NCBI GenBank assembly: GCA_964554265.1
Contig: CAZKOB010000052.1
Coordinates: 1 to 22,463 of the forward strand
Source of the DNA: RGIG8745 sp964554265
GTDB lineage: Bacteria; Bacteroidota; Bacteroidia; Bacteroidales; Bacteroidaceae
Length of the DNA: 22,463 bases
Direction: 5' to 3'
Below, piece after piece: positions 13,084-20,538 of this stretch. Made by a program: the position numbers and the translations under genes. Positions within the stretch are counted from its first letter, which is position 1; each line of letters begins with the position of its first letter. Below the pieces are notes generated by a model that was given only the letters and a program-made list of their open reading frames with translations, did no database searches and was not told the DNA's origin.

Positions 13084-15393
13084 ATGAATAAATTAACTTA
13101 TATACTGGCATATATTATTGTACTTTTACCGGTATGCGTATCAGCAAAGACCATAAAAGGACGCGTTTTAGATGAATCATCCGAGGCTATGGAATTCGTA
13201 AGCGTAGCTGCGTTTTCACTTCCCGACAGTATCTTAATCGGTGCTTCGATGACGGATGACAATGGAATGTTTATGATTGGAGACAACAACAGTGCACATG
13301 CCTTTGTCCGGGTTTCTTATGTGGGGTATGAAGATTGTGCAGTGTCGGTGCCGGAATCGGGTGAAATAGGTGACGTGATGATGGTTCCGTCAAATGTCAT
13401 GCTTGATGAGGTAACAGTCAAAGCCTATCGTTCGACACTCAGAAAGAACTCTGAAGGAAGAACCACGAGTGTCGAAAATACTTCTCTGTCTGAAGCAGGA
13501 AATGCAGAAGATGTGCTTAGGAAAGTACCATCTGTTATTATAGAGAACGGTGAGATCTCAGTCTTTGGCAAAGATAGCCCACAGATATTCATCGATGGGA
13601 GAGCCGTGCGTGACAACGCTGAACTGTCGCGGCTGAGTTCCAACGACATCAAAGACATAGAAGTCATAGCAAATCCTGGAGTGGCTTATAGCAGTTCAGT
13701 TACTTCAGTAATAAGAATCCGGACTAAGAAACGTGAAACAAATGGACTGGGAGGACAGATACGCAGCGAGGAAAGTTTTAACGGACATATATCGACGCAT
13801 AATAATCTCGATTTGGCCTACACCGCAGGTAATTTTGGAATATTTACCAATATAGGGTATGTGTATGAGCCTATATCCACCCGAACCGTCACACAAATGT
13901 CGGACATCGGCAATAATCCTATGCAGCAGCTCATTACAATCAACAATCATAACACCAATAATAATTGGGTTGGCAAGATCGGCATGACATTCTCTCCGAG
14001 TGAATTCCATTCGCTTGGAGCATACTACCAAAATGGAAAAATATCCAATAAAACCGACTACACACTTCATTCTACGATAGACGGCGATCACTTCAACGAC
14101 GCTGACGGAGACATTCGATACCGTAAGTATCCGTGCCATAACGCAAATATCTTTTATTCAGGTAAATTATCAAATGTGACATTGGATCTGAACATTGATT
14201 ACATTGGTCATAAGGGAGCAAACGCACAGGCGAGCACTGAGGCATACATCAACGGTATCTCAGACGTTCAAACAAATACCTGTCTCAGAAACAAGCTCTT
14301 TGCTCAAAAGTTTACAATTGGCTATAATGTGGGTAAAGTTAGAATGTCAATTGGAGATGAATATACATATACCTCATCAAAATCTAACTTCCATACCAAT
14401 ATCAATAATCTTAATGATGCTGCTACTTCGGTGCTTGAAGAGAATATCGCCGCTTTTTGCGAGGTTGGATATTCGATCAGAAATTATAATCTCTCAGCGG
14501 GATTCCGGTATGAACATATCAAATCAAAACATCTTGAGAGCGGAGAACGGATTGATAATCTGACAAGAAACCTGAACAATACATTCCCTACATTTTCAAT
14601 CTCAGGCAATATAGGCAAGACACATACAGTGCTAAGTTTTAACCGTAAAAGAATACGACCTGCTTATGAAAGCCTCGATGGAACAATTGTTTATGTTAAT
14701 TCCCTTACACTTCAGAGTGGAAATCCACAACTTAAATCATCAACAGTCACTAATGTAGAGGCGTTAGTTAATTGGAAATGGCTGACAGCAGGAGTCAGAT
14801 ACACGGATATAATTAATCCGGTAGTAGATAACATTATACCCTATGGAGATGGAACAATGAAATTGCTCACGAAAGATAATGCCGGACGGCTACATAATTA
14901 TGAGGCTTTTGCAGGTGGGGTGGTCCATGTAGGGGCATGGCATCCTAAATGCGATGTGGGGATAACTATGCAAAAGTTCTCGCAGTTGCAAGAGGGGCAC
15001 AATATGTCTATGAATCGACCAATATTCTTAGTGAAATGGCAAAATGTGATGACGCTTCCTCGTGATGTGGAGTTGTCCTGTGATGTCGAATATATTTCAG
15101 GAGGCGATATGCGAAATATTCGGTACGGTTCAGCATCCTCGCTTAATATCAGAATAACAAAACATTTATTTGATAAACGCTTGCGGTTATCTATGGAAGT
15201 AAGAGATCTTTTCGACCGATCGGTTCGTGACACGCGGCTATATTCAGAGAGTGTGACACTTTCTCAGCATTTCAAACGCACATCGTCCCGCATATTGTCC
15301 ATTGGTATTTCCTATCAATTCAATACGCAACCATTCCGCTACAAAGGTTCAGGAGCTGGTTCAAGAGAAAAAGCACGATTAGGATTAGAATAA
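13084..15393 (+). CDS. TonB-receptor-like outer-membrane protein (CarboxypepD_reg / OMP_b-brl_3 type)
   Basis: The 769-residue protein has a signal peptide (about 1-20, ending VCVSA), a carboxypeptidase-regulatory-like domain (about 21-105; TIKGRVLDE, SYVGYED), a TonB plug (about 110-220; DEVTVKAY, AEDVLRKVPSV, IFIDGRAV) and a long beta barrel ending SIGISYQFN near 750. This is the OMP_b-brl_3 class of TonB-dependent-like transporters, whose substrates are often unknown. The chosen ATG begins the signal peptide; an upstream in-frame non-ATG start at 13027 would add 19 unlikely residues. The gene is 101 bp after the kinase gene with its own promoter-like dyad, and ends at a strong terminator. 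No SusD partner is present, so glycan uptake is unlikely. Control by the LytTR system is plausible. Confidence 0.87.
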   Translation: MNKLTYILAYIIVLLPVCVSAKTIKGRVLDESSEAMEFVSVAAFSLPDSILIGASMTDDNGMFMIGDNNSAHAFVRVSYVGYEDCAVSVPESGEIGDVMMVPSNVMLDEVTVKAYRSTLRKNSEGRTTSVENTSLSEAGNAEDVLRKVPSVIIENGEISVFGKDSPQIFIDGRAVRDNAELSRLSSNDIKDIEVIANPGVAYSSSVTSVIRIRTKKRETNGLGGQIRSEESFNGHISTHNNLDLAYTAGNFGIFTNIGYVYEPISTRTVTQMSDIGNNPMQQLITINNHNTNNNWVGKIGMTFSPSEFHSLGAYYQNGKISNKTDYTLHSTIDGDHFNDADGDIRYRKYPCHNANIFYSGKLSNVTLDLNIDYIGHKGANAQASTEAYINGISDVQTNTCLRNKLFAQKFTIGYNVGKVRMSIGDEYTYTSSKSNFHTNINNLNDAATSVLEENIAAFCEVGYSIRNYNLSAGFRYEHIKSKHLESGERIDNLTRNLNNTFPTFSISGNIGKTHTVLSFNRKRIRPAYESLDGTIVYVNSLTLQSGNPQLKSSTVTNVEALVNWKWLTAGVRYTDIINPVVDNIIPYGDGTMKLLTKDNAGRLHNYEAFAGGVVHVGAWHPKCDVGITMQKFSQLQEGHNMSMNRPIFLVKWQNVMTLPRDVELSCDVEYISGGDMRNIRYGSASSLNIRITKHLFDKRLRLSMEVRDLFDRSVRDTRLYSESVTLSQHFKRTSSRILSIGISYQFNTQPFRYKGSGAGSREKARLGLE

Positions 15394-15420
15394 AACATTA
15401 CTGTAGAATAATCCATTATT

Positions 15421-15463
15421 GTGGTGACCCGACGAAATTTTTCGCTGAGGTCACCACTTTTTT
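15421..15463 (+). terminator. Strong terminator of the outer-membrane cluster
   Basis: GTGGTGACC (15421-15429) pairs perfectly with GGTCACCAC (15449-15457), with extra pairing inside the loop (GAAA/TTTC), and is followed by six T residues. Confidence 0.9.
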
Positions 15464-15560
15464 ATAATGCTATTATAGTTAAAGTCTGTTAAAGTTTGAG
15501 GCTACAAGGCTATGGCGCGGGGTTGAATGATGGTGAATGATTATGAATGACGCTTCGATT

Positions 15561-15579
15561 TGTGTTGATAATCAACACA
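15561..15579. repeat. 19-bp perfect palindrome
   Basis: TGTGTTGAT-A-ATCAACACA is perfectly symmetric over two 9-bp arms around one base. A site this symmetric usually binds a dimeric protein (a repressor or recombination accessory factor). No T-run follows, so it is not a terminator. Confidence 0.5.
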
Positions 15580-15691
15580 TTACATGTCTGCCTAAATAGA
15601 TATACGCACACCGCTACACGCATAACCATCAATATTTCAGCAATTTACCGTGGGCGTGGTGACTTTTGTGGTGACTCGTAGGGGTATAGGT

Positions 15692-15813
15692 GAAAGAAAG
15701 ACCGCTAAATTATTGAAACTTATCGGTCTTAGGTGGTGCTCGACAGGAATCACACCTCATTCCCTTTTGATGCTCCTATACGCCTCCACTCTTGGACGGC
15801 AGAGCAACCATTT
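15692..15813 (-). ncRNA. Candidate structured small RNA
   Basis: Read on the - strand, a transcript starting near 15813 folds into a three-way junction. The closing stem is TGGTTGCTC (15810-15802) with GAGCACCA (15741-15734), 8 pairs and one bulge. Inside are hairpin GCCgTCC/GGAGGC (15800-15782) and hairpin GGAAT/ATTCC (15763-15759 with 15750-15746). It ends at AAGACCG/CGGTCTT (15730-15724 with 15704-15698) followed by a short T-rich tail. The piece AAAAGGGAATGAGGTG followed by TGATTCCT loosely recalls the conserved core of cobalamin riboswitches, but the CCCGC motif and the B12 box are not visible. No - strand gene follows, so it is more likely a stand-alone RNA than a riboswitch. Confidence 0.55.
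15698..15730 (-). terminator. Terminator of the small RNA
   Basis: On the - strand AAGACCG pairs with CGGTCTT (7 bp, extended by TAA/TTA after a mismatch) and is followed by TCTTTC. The T-tail is interrupted, so termination may be moderate. Confidence 0.5.
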
Positions 15814-15819
15814 CAGTCG

Positions 15820-15850
15820 CAAAATTACTCTTTTTTCTGATACGACCAAA
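15820..15850 (-). promoter_or_regulatory. Promoter of the small RNA
   Basis: On the - strand TTTG (15850-15847) and TAATTTTG (15827-15820) are separated by exactly 19 bp, a near-perfect Bacteroidales housekeeping promoter. It points left, against every protein gene in the window. Confidence 0.7.
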
Positions 15851-16045
15851 GAAAATCAAAAAAAACAGCAAAAATTTATTTCAACTTATTCTATTATTAC
15901 GGAGCTGACAGCAAGGACTCTACAAAATGGAGGTGTTATTAGAGAAAATGACCTTATTTTAGGATAGAACGATTTTGCTCTTTCCCCAAAAATAACCTTT
16001 TTTAGGTCTTGAGTGTACTAAAAAAGTTATTTTTCGTGATAAATA

Positions 16046-16077
16046 TTTGTCCATGTCACCGTCTTTCACTATCTTTG
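16046..16077 (+). promoter_or_regulatory. Promoter of the ATPase operon
   Basis: TTTG at 16046-16049 and TATCTTTG at 16070-16077, with a 20-bp spacer, match the Bacteroidales consensus fully. The expected start leaves a leader of about 13 nt before the ATG at 16097. Confidence 0.8.
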
Positions 16078-16096
16078 CACCTATAAATCAGATAAT

Positions 16097-17530
16097 ATGA
16101 CATCCAATCTTATAGCAAGACAGCGAGAATGCGAAGAACTTACCAGATGTTTGGAGTCCGACAAATCGGAATTTGTGATCGTCTGTGGAAGGAGACGAAT
16201 AGGAAAGACCTATCTTGTCGACAGATTCTTTGATGGTAAGTTCGACTTCAAGTTTGTGGGAGGACACAATCTTCGCACAAGGGAACAGCTGCGCAGTTTT
16301 TCAAAGGCACTTAGGAAATACTCAAAAAAGAAATACCCTGAGTTCGAGGACTGGTTCGAGGCATTTGACGCCCTGGAGGAATATCTTGAATCGCTCCCGT
16401 CAGAAAGAAAAAAGGTTGTATTCATCGATGAAATGCCGTGGATGGATTCCAAGCGTTCCAATTTCGTCAGCGCTTTGGAAAACTTTTGGAACGGCTGGGC
16501 TAGCGGGCAATACAATATCGTTCTCGTGGCTACAGGATCGGCTACCTCATGGATGGTCGACAAATTGCTGAAAAACCGTGGTGGCCTACACAACAGGATA
16601 ACGCGAAGGCTTTATCTCTCACCCTTCACTCTTAAGGAGACCGAAGAGTATCTCAGGAAACGACGCACCACATGGGACAGGTACGAGATGCTACAATGCT
16701 ATATGGTAACAGGAGGTGTGCCATTCTATCTTGACCTCATAGATCCGAGGGAGAGCCTTGCCAAAAATATCGACCGGCTATGCTATGAGGAGGACGGTGC
16801 GTTAAGCAAGGAATTTGATGAGCTGTATAACGCCGTGTTCCCCGTTGCCGACACATATATATCTGTAGTGCGATTGCTTTCTGAACACAAGAAAGGACTT
16901 ACAAGGAAAGAAATCGGAGAGAAGATAGGATTGAATGGCACAAACCTTACACGCATTCTAAGCAATCTTGAAAAGTGCAGTTTTATTGGCAAACGCGCCC
17001 AATTCGGTAATAAGAAAAACGAGGCTATATACAGGCTTATTGATTTTTATACGCTTTTCTATTTTAAGTTCATTGAAAAGAATCTTTCACTTGACAGCTC
17101 ATGGTGGACCCATCATCTGGATTCCGGCAGTATATCAGCGTGGCAGGGTCTGACATTCGAGATCATCTGCATGGAGCACCATCAGCAGATAAAAAATGCG
17201 CTCGGTATTTCAGGTATGGCTACATCAGTATCCACATGGCGGAGCTATCCTGACGAAAAGAAAGACCTTCCGGGAGCACAGATAGACATGATAATTGATA
17301 GGGCAGACCGGATGATCCACTTATGTGAGATGAAGTTCTCGCAAAAGGCGTTCAACATTTCGGCTGAATATGAAAGGAAACTGCGCGACCGCATGTGGCT
17401 GTTTGATCTGAAAACCAAGAATAAAAAACCGCTGGTACACACATTTGTCACGACATTTGGACTTGGAGAAGGCAAACATCACAGCATTGTTCACAGCGAG
17501 GTAACCATGGATGATCTTTTTAACTCATGA
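16097..17530 (+). CDS. AAA-type ATPase with C-terminal DUF234-like nuclease domain
   Basis: The 477-residue protein belongs to the archaeal-type STAND/AAA ATPase group with DUF234. Walker A is GRRRIGKT at 31-38, Walker B VVFIDE at 107-112, with sensor-like VLVATGSATSWM at 142-153. A winged helix lies at about 268-300 (GLTRKEIGEKIGLNGTNLTRIL). The C-terminal part has FE at 354-355, D397 in GAQIDMII, and E411-x-K413 in HLCEMKFS, together a PD-(D/E)XK-like active site. It therefore probably couples ATP binding to DNA cleavage or binding. Its natural substrate is unknown. It heads an operon of three genes overlapping by ATGA, preceded by a consensus promoter. ATPase-nuclease proteins carried as cargo in mobile elements are often defensive, but that is inference here. 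Confidence 0.87.
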   Translation: MTSNLIARQRECEELTRCLESDKSEFVIVCGRRRIGKTYLVDRFFDGKFDFKFVGGHNLRTREQLRSFSKALRKYSKKKYPEFEDWFEAFDALEEYLESLPSERKKVVFIDEMPWMDSKRSNFVSALENFWNGWASGQYNIVLVATGSATSWMVDKLLKNRGGLHNRITRRLYLSPFTLKETEEYLRKRRTTWDRYEMLQCYMVTGGVPFYLDLIDPRESLAKNIDRLCYEEDGALSKEFDELYNAVFPVADTYISVVRLLSEHKKGLTRKEIGEKIGLNGTNLTRILSNLEKCSFIGKRAQFGNKKNEAIYRLIDFYTLFYFKFIEKNLSLDSSWWTHHLDSGSISAWQGLTFEIICMEHHQQIKNALGISGMATSVSTWRSYPDEKKDLPGAQIDMIIDRADRMIHLCEMKFSQKAFNISAEYERKLRDRMWLFDLKTKNKKPLVHTFVTTFGLGEGKHHSIVHSEVTMDDLFNS

Positions 17531-18153
17531 AAAAACATATTGAACTTATAATATCCCGGATAAATGAGGTCAATGACATTATCGACACTTGTTCAGATGG
17601 CAAGATGCCTTTTGAACAGGCGAATGTCATTGCACGGTTTTATTACGACTATCAGGACACCAATGTTATTATTGACGAGGCTGAGACGATTGCTGCCGAA
17701 GATACCGGGATGCTGAGAGCGCTTGCTGTAATGCTCAAAGATGAGACTGCCACACTCCTTAATAACATGGGCAGACTGGATAGGATAAATTTCAGAGATA
17801 TCGCCAACGAGCATTCCAAGCAATACTATTCCAGATTTCAGGAAGCATCGGAAAGTCTCAATCCCTATTGGAAACGGTATTGTGAACTTAACAACCGCCT
17901 CGATTATCTCCCTCTCGGTTCAACGGAGTATGCCGAAACCGAAAAGGAATGTGAGAAGGCGAAGGCTGAGCATGATACCCGGCAGATTGAGGTCAAGAGG
18001 TTATATGATGAATACGAGAAAGAAAGACAACGCGCCGGATATGTCTTTTCCCTCAAAGCCTCCCACCTGTATGCACTTGCAGCCAAGCTAAACGGCATTG
18101 CAGGAAGCATACTCAACGACCTTGACCGTCTGGAGAAAGGGAACGGAAAATGA
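17527..18153 (+). CDS. Coiled-coil protein of the ATPase operon, function unknown
   Basis: The 208-residue protein is nearly all helical. About 1-85 are amphipathic helices, and about 130-175 form a charged coiled coil (TEKECEKAKAEHDTRQIEVKRL). There is no signal peptide, transmembrane segment or recognised catalytic motif. Its ATG overlaps the ATPase stop (ATGA), and its own stop overlaps the next start the same way, so translation is coupled and a shared complex is likely. I do not recognise the family. It could be a structural or specificity partner of the ATPase. Confidence 0.75.
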   Translation: MKKHIELIISRINEVNDIIDTCSDGKMPFEQANVIARFYYDYQDTNVIIDEAETIAAEDTGMLRALAVMLKDETATLLNNMGRLDRINFRDIANEHSKQYYSRFQEASESLNPYWKRYCELNNRLDYLPLGSTEYAETEKECEKAKAEHDTRQIEVKRLYDEYEKERQRAGYVFSLKASHLYALAAKLNGIAGSILNDLDRLEKGNGK

Positions 18154-18560
18154 GCGGCAATGTCCTTTTCGAGACCGCCAAGTGGCGTGATATAGTGGAA
18201 CTCGGGCTGTGCATGGCGATTTACGACGTGTGTAACGACAACCAGTTTGAGAACTGCACGCCGCTTGACTTTGCCAACTTCCTTAACGTAAGGGAAGAGG
18301 CAAAGGCTATCCCCGTTGTGCCTAAAGAGAAACTGAGGGTCTGCTATATGGTCTATGCTGTGGCAAGCAATATAACCCCGAGGAAGGAGGCGTTGATATG
18401 GTCGGAGCTGTTCCTCAGACGATGCGGTATCAACAAGTCATATTACGACAAGCACCGCACCGACATCTGTGCTGACCATGCCACCGAGGACAACAAGAGC
18501 TACCGGAAATCCATAGACCACGCCATCTGTGAATGGCGTTCGAGGCGAAGAACCCCGTAG
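18150..18560 (+). CDS. Small unknown protein closing the ATPase operon
   Basis: The 136-residue soluble protein starts MSGNVLFETAKWRDIVELG and is mixed helical, with a basic C-terminus (HAICEWRSRRRTP). A middle segment (FLRRCGINKSYYDKHR, about 87-102) could be a DNA-contacting helix pair. No known domain is recognised. The ATG overlaps the preceding stop by the ATGA pattern and the operon ends 40 bp later at a strong terminator. It may be the small third component of the system or a gene of the mobile element itself. Confidence 0.75.
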   Translation: MSGNVLFETAKWRDIVELGLCMAIYDVCNDNQFENCTPLDFANFLNVREEAKAIPVVPKEKLRVCYMVYAVASNITPRKEALIWSELFLRRCGINKSYYDKHRTDICADHATEDNKSYRKSIDHAICEWRSRRRTP

Positions 18561-18602
18561 AAATCCCGCTTTTCCCCATCTGGGACATATTAAGAAATTT
18601 AG

Positions 18603-18652
18603 CAAACGCACTATGCGGCTGAAAATCAGCGCACAGTGCGTTTGTCTTTTTT
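18603..18652 (+). terminator. Strong terminator of the ATPase operon
   Basis: CAAACGCACT and AGTGCGTTTG (10 bp) continue inward through TGCG/CGCA and GCTGA/TCAGC, then run into TCTTTTTT. This cleanly separates the ATPase operon from the mobilization genes. Confidence 0.92.
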
Positions 18653-18675
18653 AACCTTTCCCCACGGAAGCCACA

Positions 18676-18705
18676 TTGCGCCCAATGGGGGCGGTTGTAA
18701 TTTTG
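18676..18705 (+). promoter_or_regulatory. Promoter of the excisionase/mobilization unit
   Basis: TTG at 18676-18678 and TAATTTTG at 18698-18705, with a 19-bp spacer, fit the Bacteroidales pattern. The GC-rich dyad-like spacer (CGCCCAATGGGGGCG) may be a repressor or autoregulation site. The leader to 18787 is about 75 nt. Confidence 0.65.
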
Positions 18706-18786
18706 CATCGGAATCCAAAGGCTGACAAGACCATCAATCAGCACTGTTCCAAGTCGATAAACATAAACTAAAAAATAAGCGAACCG

Positions 18787-19023
18787 ATGCAGACAAAAAG
18801 AAAACTTCTCAACTCACAGGAGGCAGCCAAATACCTCGGACTGTCGCTGTCCTACTTCCGCAAGATGATGATGAGACGCGTCATCCCCATGTACAAGCCG
18901 AGCGGAAAACTATGCTTCTTTGACCCTGACGACCTCGACGCATATCTGAAAAGCGTCCGAATCTCATCACAGAGTGAGATAGACAGCGAGGCTGAGCGTT
19001 ACCTTGCGAACAATAGAAAATAA
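18787..19023 (+). CDS. Excisionase-like HTH protein (HTH_17/MerR-like)
   Basis: The 78-residue protein is a single winged-helix unit of the excisionase family: LLNSQEAAKYLGLSLSYFRKMM (7-28) is the HTH and KPSGKLCFFDPDDLDAYL (37-54) the wing and closing helix. Such proteins bend DNA at attachment sites to promote excision, or regulate element genes. It is the first gene after a good promoter. Its start ATG is the only sensible one. Because the integrase of this element is not fully inside the window, pairing with it is inferred. Confidence 0.85.
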   Translation: MQTKRKLLNSQEAAKYLGLSLSYFRKMMMRRVIPMYKPSGKLCFFDPDDLDAYLKSVRISSQSEIDSEAERYLANNRK

Positions 19024-19041
19024 TCAAACCAATTAATAACT

Positions 19042-19437
19042 ATGGCAACTGACATTCCAACCAACACAATGGGCAAGAAGCCCGCAAACTCCTCAGAATC
19101 TAAATCAAAAGAATCCAAGACCACCGACCAAAAGAAAATCCGGATTATAATGGAGTTCCTTCAAGGGTGCTCACCTTATGAGTCCGATGCGCTTCGTGCC
19201 ATGCTTGCAGTGGCAACCGGCACGTACACGGTAGACACCCTGCCACAGTATGACCGCACGACAATCAACCGCTATCTCAACTTAGGGTGCGACAAGGAGA
19301 CCGGGGGTGTTGACGCAATACGGGCACATCGTCAGTCCCGGGCTTTGGAACTGATGAAAACAGTATCGCAATATGTGGGGAAGGAGGATATAATCAACAT
19401 CACATCGGTGTTGCTATACGAAATAAATCTGCTGTGA
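19042..19437 (+). CDS. Unknown 131-residue protein of the mobilization unit
   Basis: The first 35 residues are polar, Ser/Lys-rich and probably disordered. The remainder is helical, with ESDALRAMLAVATGTYTVDTLPQYDRTTINRYLNLG suggesting a small DNA-binding helical bundle, though no named family is recognised. It lies 18 bp after the HTH gene, and its stop overlaps the first possible start of the next gene. The setting suggests a role in element maintenance or regulation, unproven. Confidence 0.7.
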   Translation: MATDIPTNTMGKKPANSSESKSKESKTTDQKKIRIIMEFLQGCSPYESDALRAMLAVATGTYTVDTLPQYDRTTINRYLNLGCDKETGGVDAIRAHRQSRALELMKTVSQYVGKEDIINITSVLLYEINLL

Positions 19438-19910
19438 TAATCGAAATGGTAAAAACTGACATAATCGGAAAATCCAACAAAAACCATATCCTAAAAATAA
19501 CGCACATGAAGCGACAAAACATATATCCCTTTTCAAGCATCAGCATGAAGCTGACAGCGGATGCCATTGAATGGCTGTCGGGAACAACGACCGACAACGA
19601 CGGCAACGAGATTCGCCATATCGACATCTTCAGCGGACTGCTGAAAGAAATGAGAACCACAGCCGGCTATTACGGTACATTCCGCCGACCGCTCAACCTT
19701 AAGCCCGGTCAGGCGCAGTTCTCTGAGATAGGTCTCGCGGAGAAGTGGAATCTCGGTCGGAAGAAGATGCACAATATCCTCGACAAAATGGAGGATGCAG
19801 GGCTTGTCGAAATCTATAATTCGCGCGTAGGCTCGGCAATCACATTCTCCTGCGTCAATGGCTGGGAGAAACCTGAAAAGCCGGAAGATGAAAGAGAAAC
19901 CTGTGCCTGA
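19434..19910 (+). CDS. Winged-helix-like regulatory or replication-associated protein
   Basis: The central part has a winged-helix look: FSEIGLAEKWNLGRKKMHNILDKMEDAGLVEI (about 97-129), followed by a beta wing (SRVGSAITFSCVNG). This resembles replication-initiator-like or GntR-type HTH segments seen beside mobilization genes. The start is uncertain: GTG 19434 overlaps the previous stop, ATG 19446 is close, and ATG 19507 (MKRQNIYPFSS) would give 134 residues of well-ordered protein. GTG 19434 is given as the longest option with coupled translation, but 19507 may be the real start. Confidence 0.65.
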   Translation: MIIEMVKTDIIGKSNKNHILKITHMKRQNIYPFSSISMKLTADAIEWLSGTTTDNDGNEIRHIDIFSGLLKEMRTTAGYYGTFRRPLNLKPGQAQFSEIGLAEKWNLGRKKMHNILDKMEDAGLVEIYNSRVGSAITFSCVNGWEKPEKPEDERETCA

Positions 19911-19919
19911 CAACCGATT

Positions 19920-20118
19920 TTCAGATGTATCCTTCTATGCAGGAAAGCAGGGGTTGCGTCAGCGGAAGTCAGGGAGTATGTTGCGAGATATGTATTGGTG
20001 TTACCTTCACTCCGTTCGGTTGCACCAATACGCCCTCGCCGCTCCCTCCGGTCGGGGTTACGTCTGCTCGCAGGCTCGCACCCGTCTGTCATTATAACTA
20101 ATCTATAAATCCCCTTAT
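19920..20118. other. Candidate oriT of the MOBP relaxase module
   Basis: GTATTGGTG (19992-20000) and CACCAATAC (20023-20031) form a perfect 9-bp inverted repeat with inner ACC/GGT, around a 22-base loop. Downstream lies a GC-rich stretch with tandem CTCGCA copies (about 20069-20082) flanked by two CGTCTG words, then an AT-rich segment before mobC at 20119. A hairpin plus direct repeats immediately upstream of mobC-relaxase genes is the usual oriT layout. The nic position cannot be fixed here. Confidence 0.55.
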
Positions 20119-20538
20119 ATGCCAAGAAAGAAACTGTCCTCCGGGGAACTCCGGACAGCCACCATAACAACCAAGATTACCGCTGCCGAGCGCACCCATA
20201 TACATGAGACGGCACGGCAATGCGGGCTGACCCCAAGCGAATACATGCGGCAACGCGCCATCGGGTATGAGCCTCCTTCTACTCTGACAGCAGAGGAGAC
20301 TGAGCTTTTGCATAACCTTGACAACTGCCGCGTGGATATAGTCAACTATGCCAACGCCCTTGCCGGTATGAATCGTGAGCAGCGCATGGCGATGTTCAAC
20401 AGAGTGCCCTTCATGCTCGAATGGTACAAGCAGATAATCCCGGTGACGAATGCCGTCAACGACTTCATCAACTCGGTTGTCAGCGGCGGACGTATTCAGA
20501 AACGCACAATCACCAACCTTAGGAAACTCAACAAATGA
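20119..20538 (+). CDS. mobC: MobC-like relaxosome accessory protein
   Basis: The 139-residue protein begins with a ribbon-helix-helix-like segment (ATITTKITAAERTHIHETARQCGLTPSEYMRQRA, about 14-47), the hallmark of small relaxosome proteins that bind oriT and help the relaxase open DNA. The C-terminal half is helical (VNYANALAGMNREQRMAMF and on). It overlaps the relaxase start by 4 bp (ATGA), so the two are translationally coupled. Confidence 0.88.
   Translation: MPRKKLSSGELRTATITTKITAAERTHIHETARQCGLTPSEYMRQRAIGYEPPSTLTAEETELLHNLDNCRVDIVNYANALAGMNREQRMAMFNRVPFMLEWYKQIIPVTNAVNDFINSVVSGGRIQKRTITNLRKLNK

Larger units (their letters stand above)
15464..16045. other. Non-coding region between the surface cluster and the second element
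   Basis: No protein gene is supported on either strand. The stretch contains a 19-bp palindrome (15561-15579), two tandem GTGGTGAC copies (15656-15663 and 15668-15675), and a probable - strand small RNA with promoter and terminator (15692-15850). Short tandem GAATGAT-like words lie around 15525-15548. A boundary of the second mobile element may fall here, but I found no matching att repeat elsewhere in the window. Confidence 0.5.

Noticed and set aside
15734..15751. tRNA 3'-end-like sequence on the minus strand (GATTCCTGTCGAGCACCA)
   Set aside because: It resembles the end of a tRNA and could have been an att remnant, but no cloverleaf, T-loop or anticodon arm can be built, and the bases are better used in the small RNA fold.
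15692..15813. Cobalamin riboswitch
   Set aside because: Only the GGGAAT...AGGTG...ATTCCT core is similar; the CCCGC segment and the B12 box are missing and no downstream minus-strand gene exists.
15650..15967. 105-residue + strand frame in the intergenic region
   Set aside because: It is antisense to the predicted small RNA and its promoter, has low-complexity translation and no promoter of its own.
19858..20097. 79-residue frame overlapping the winged-helix gene end
   Set aside because: It runs across the oriT-like repeats and has no domain or codon pattern support.
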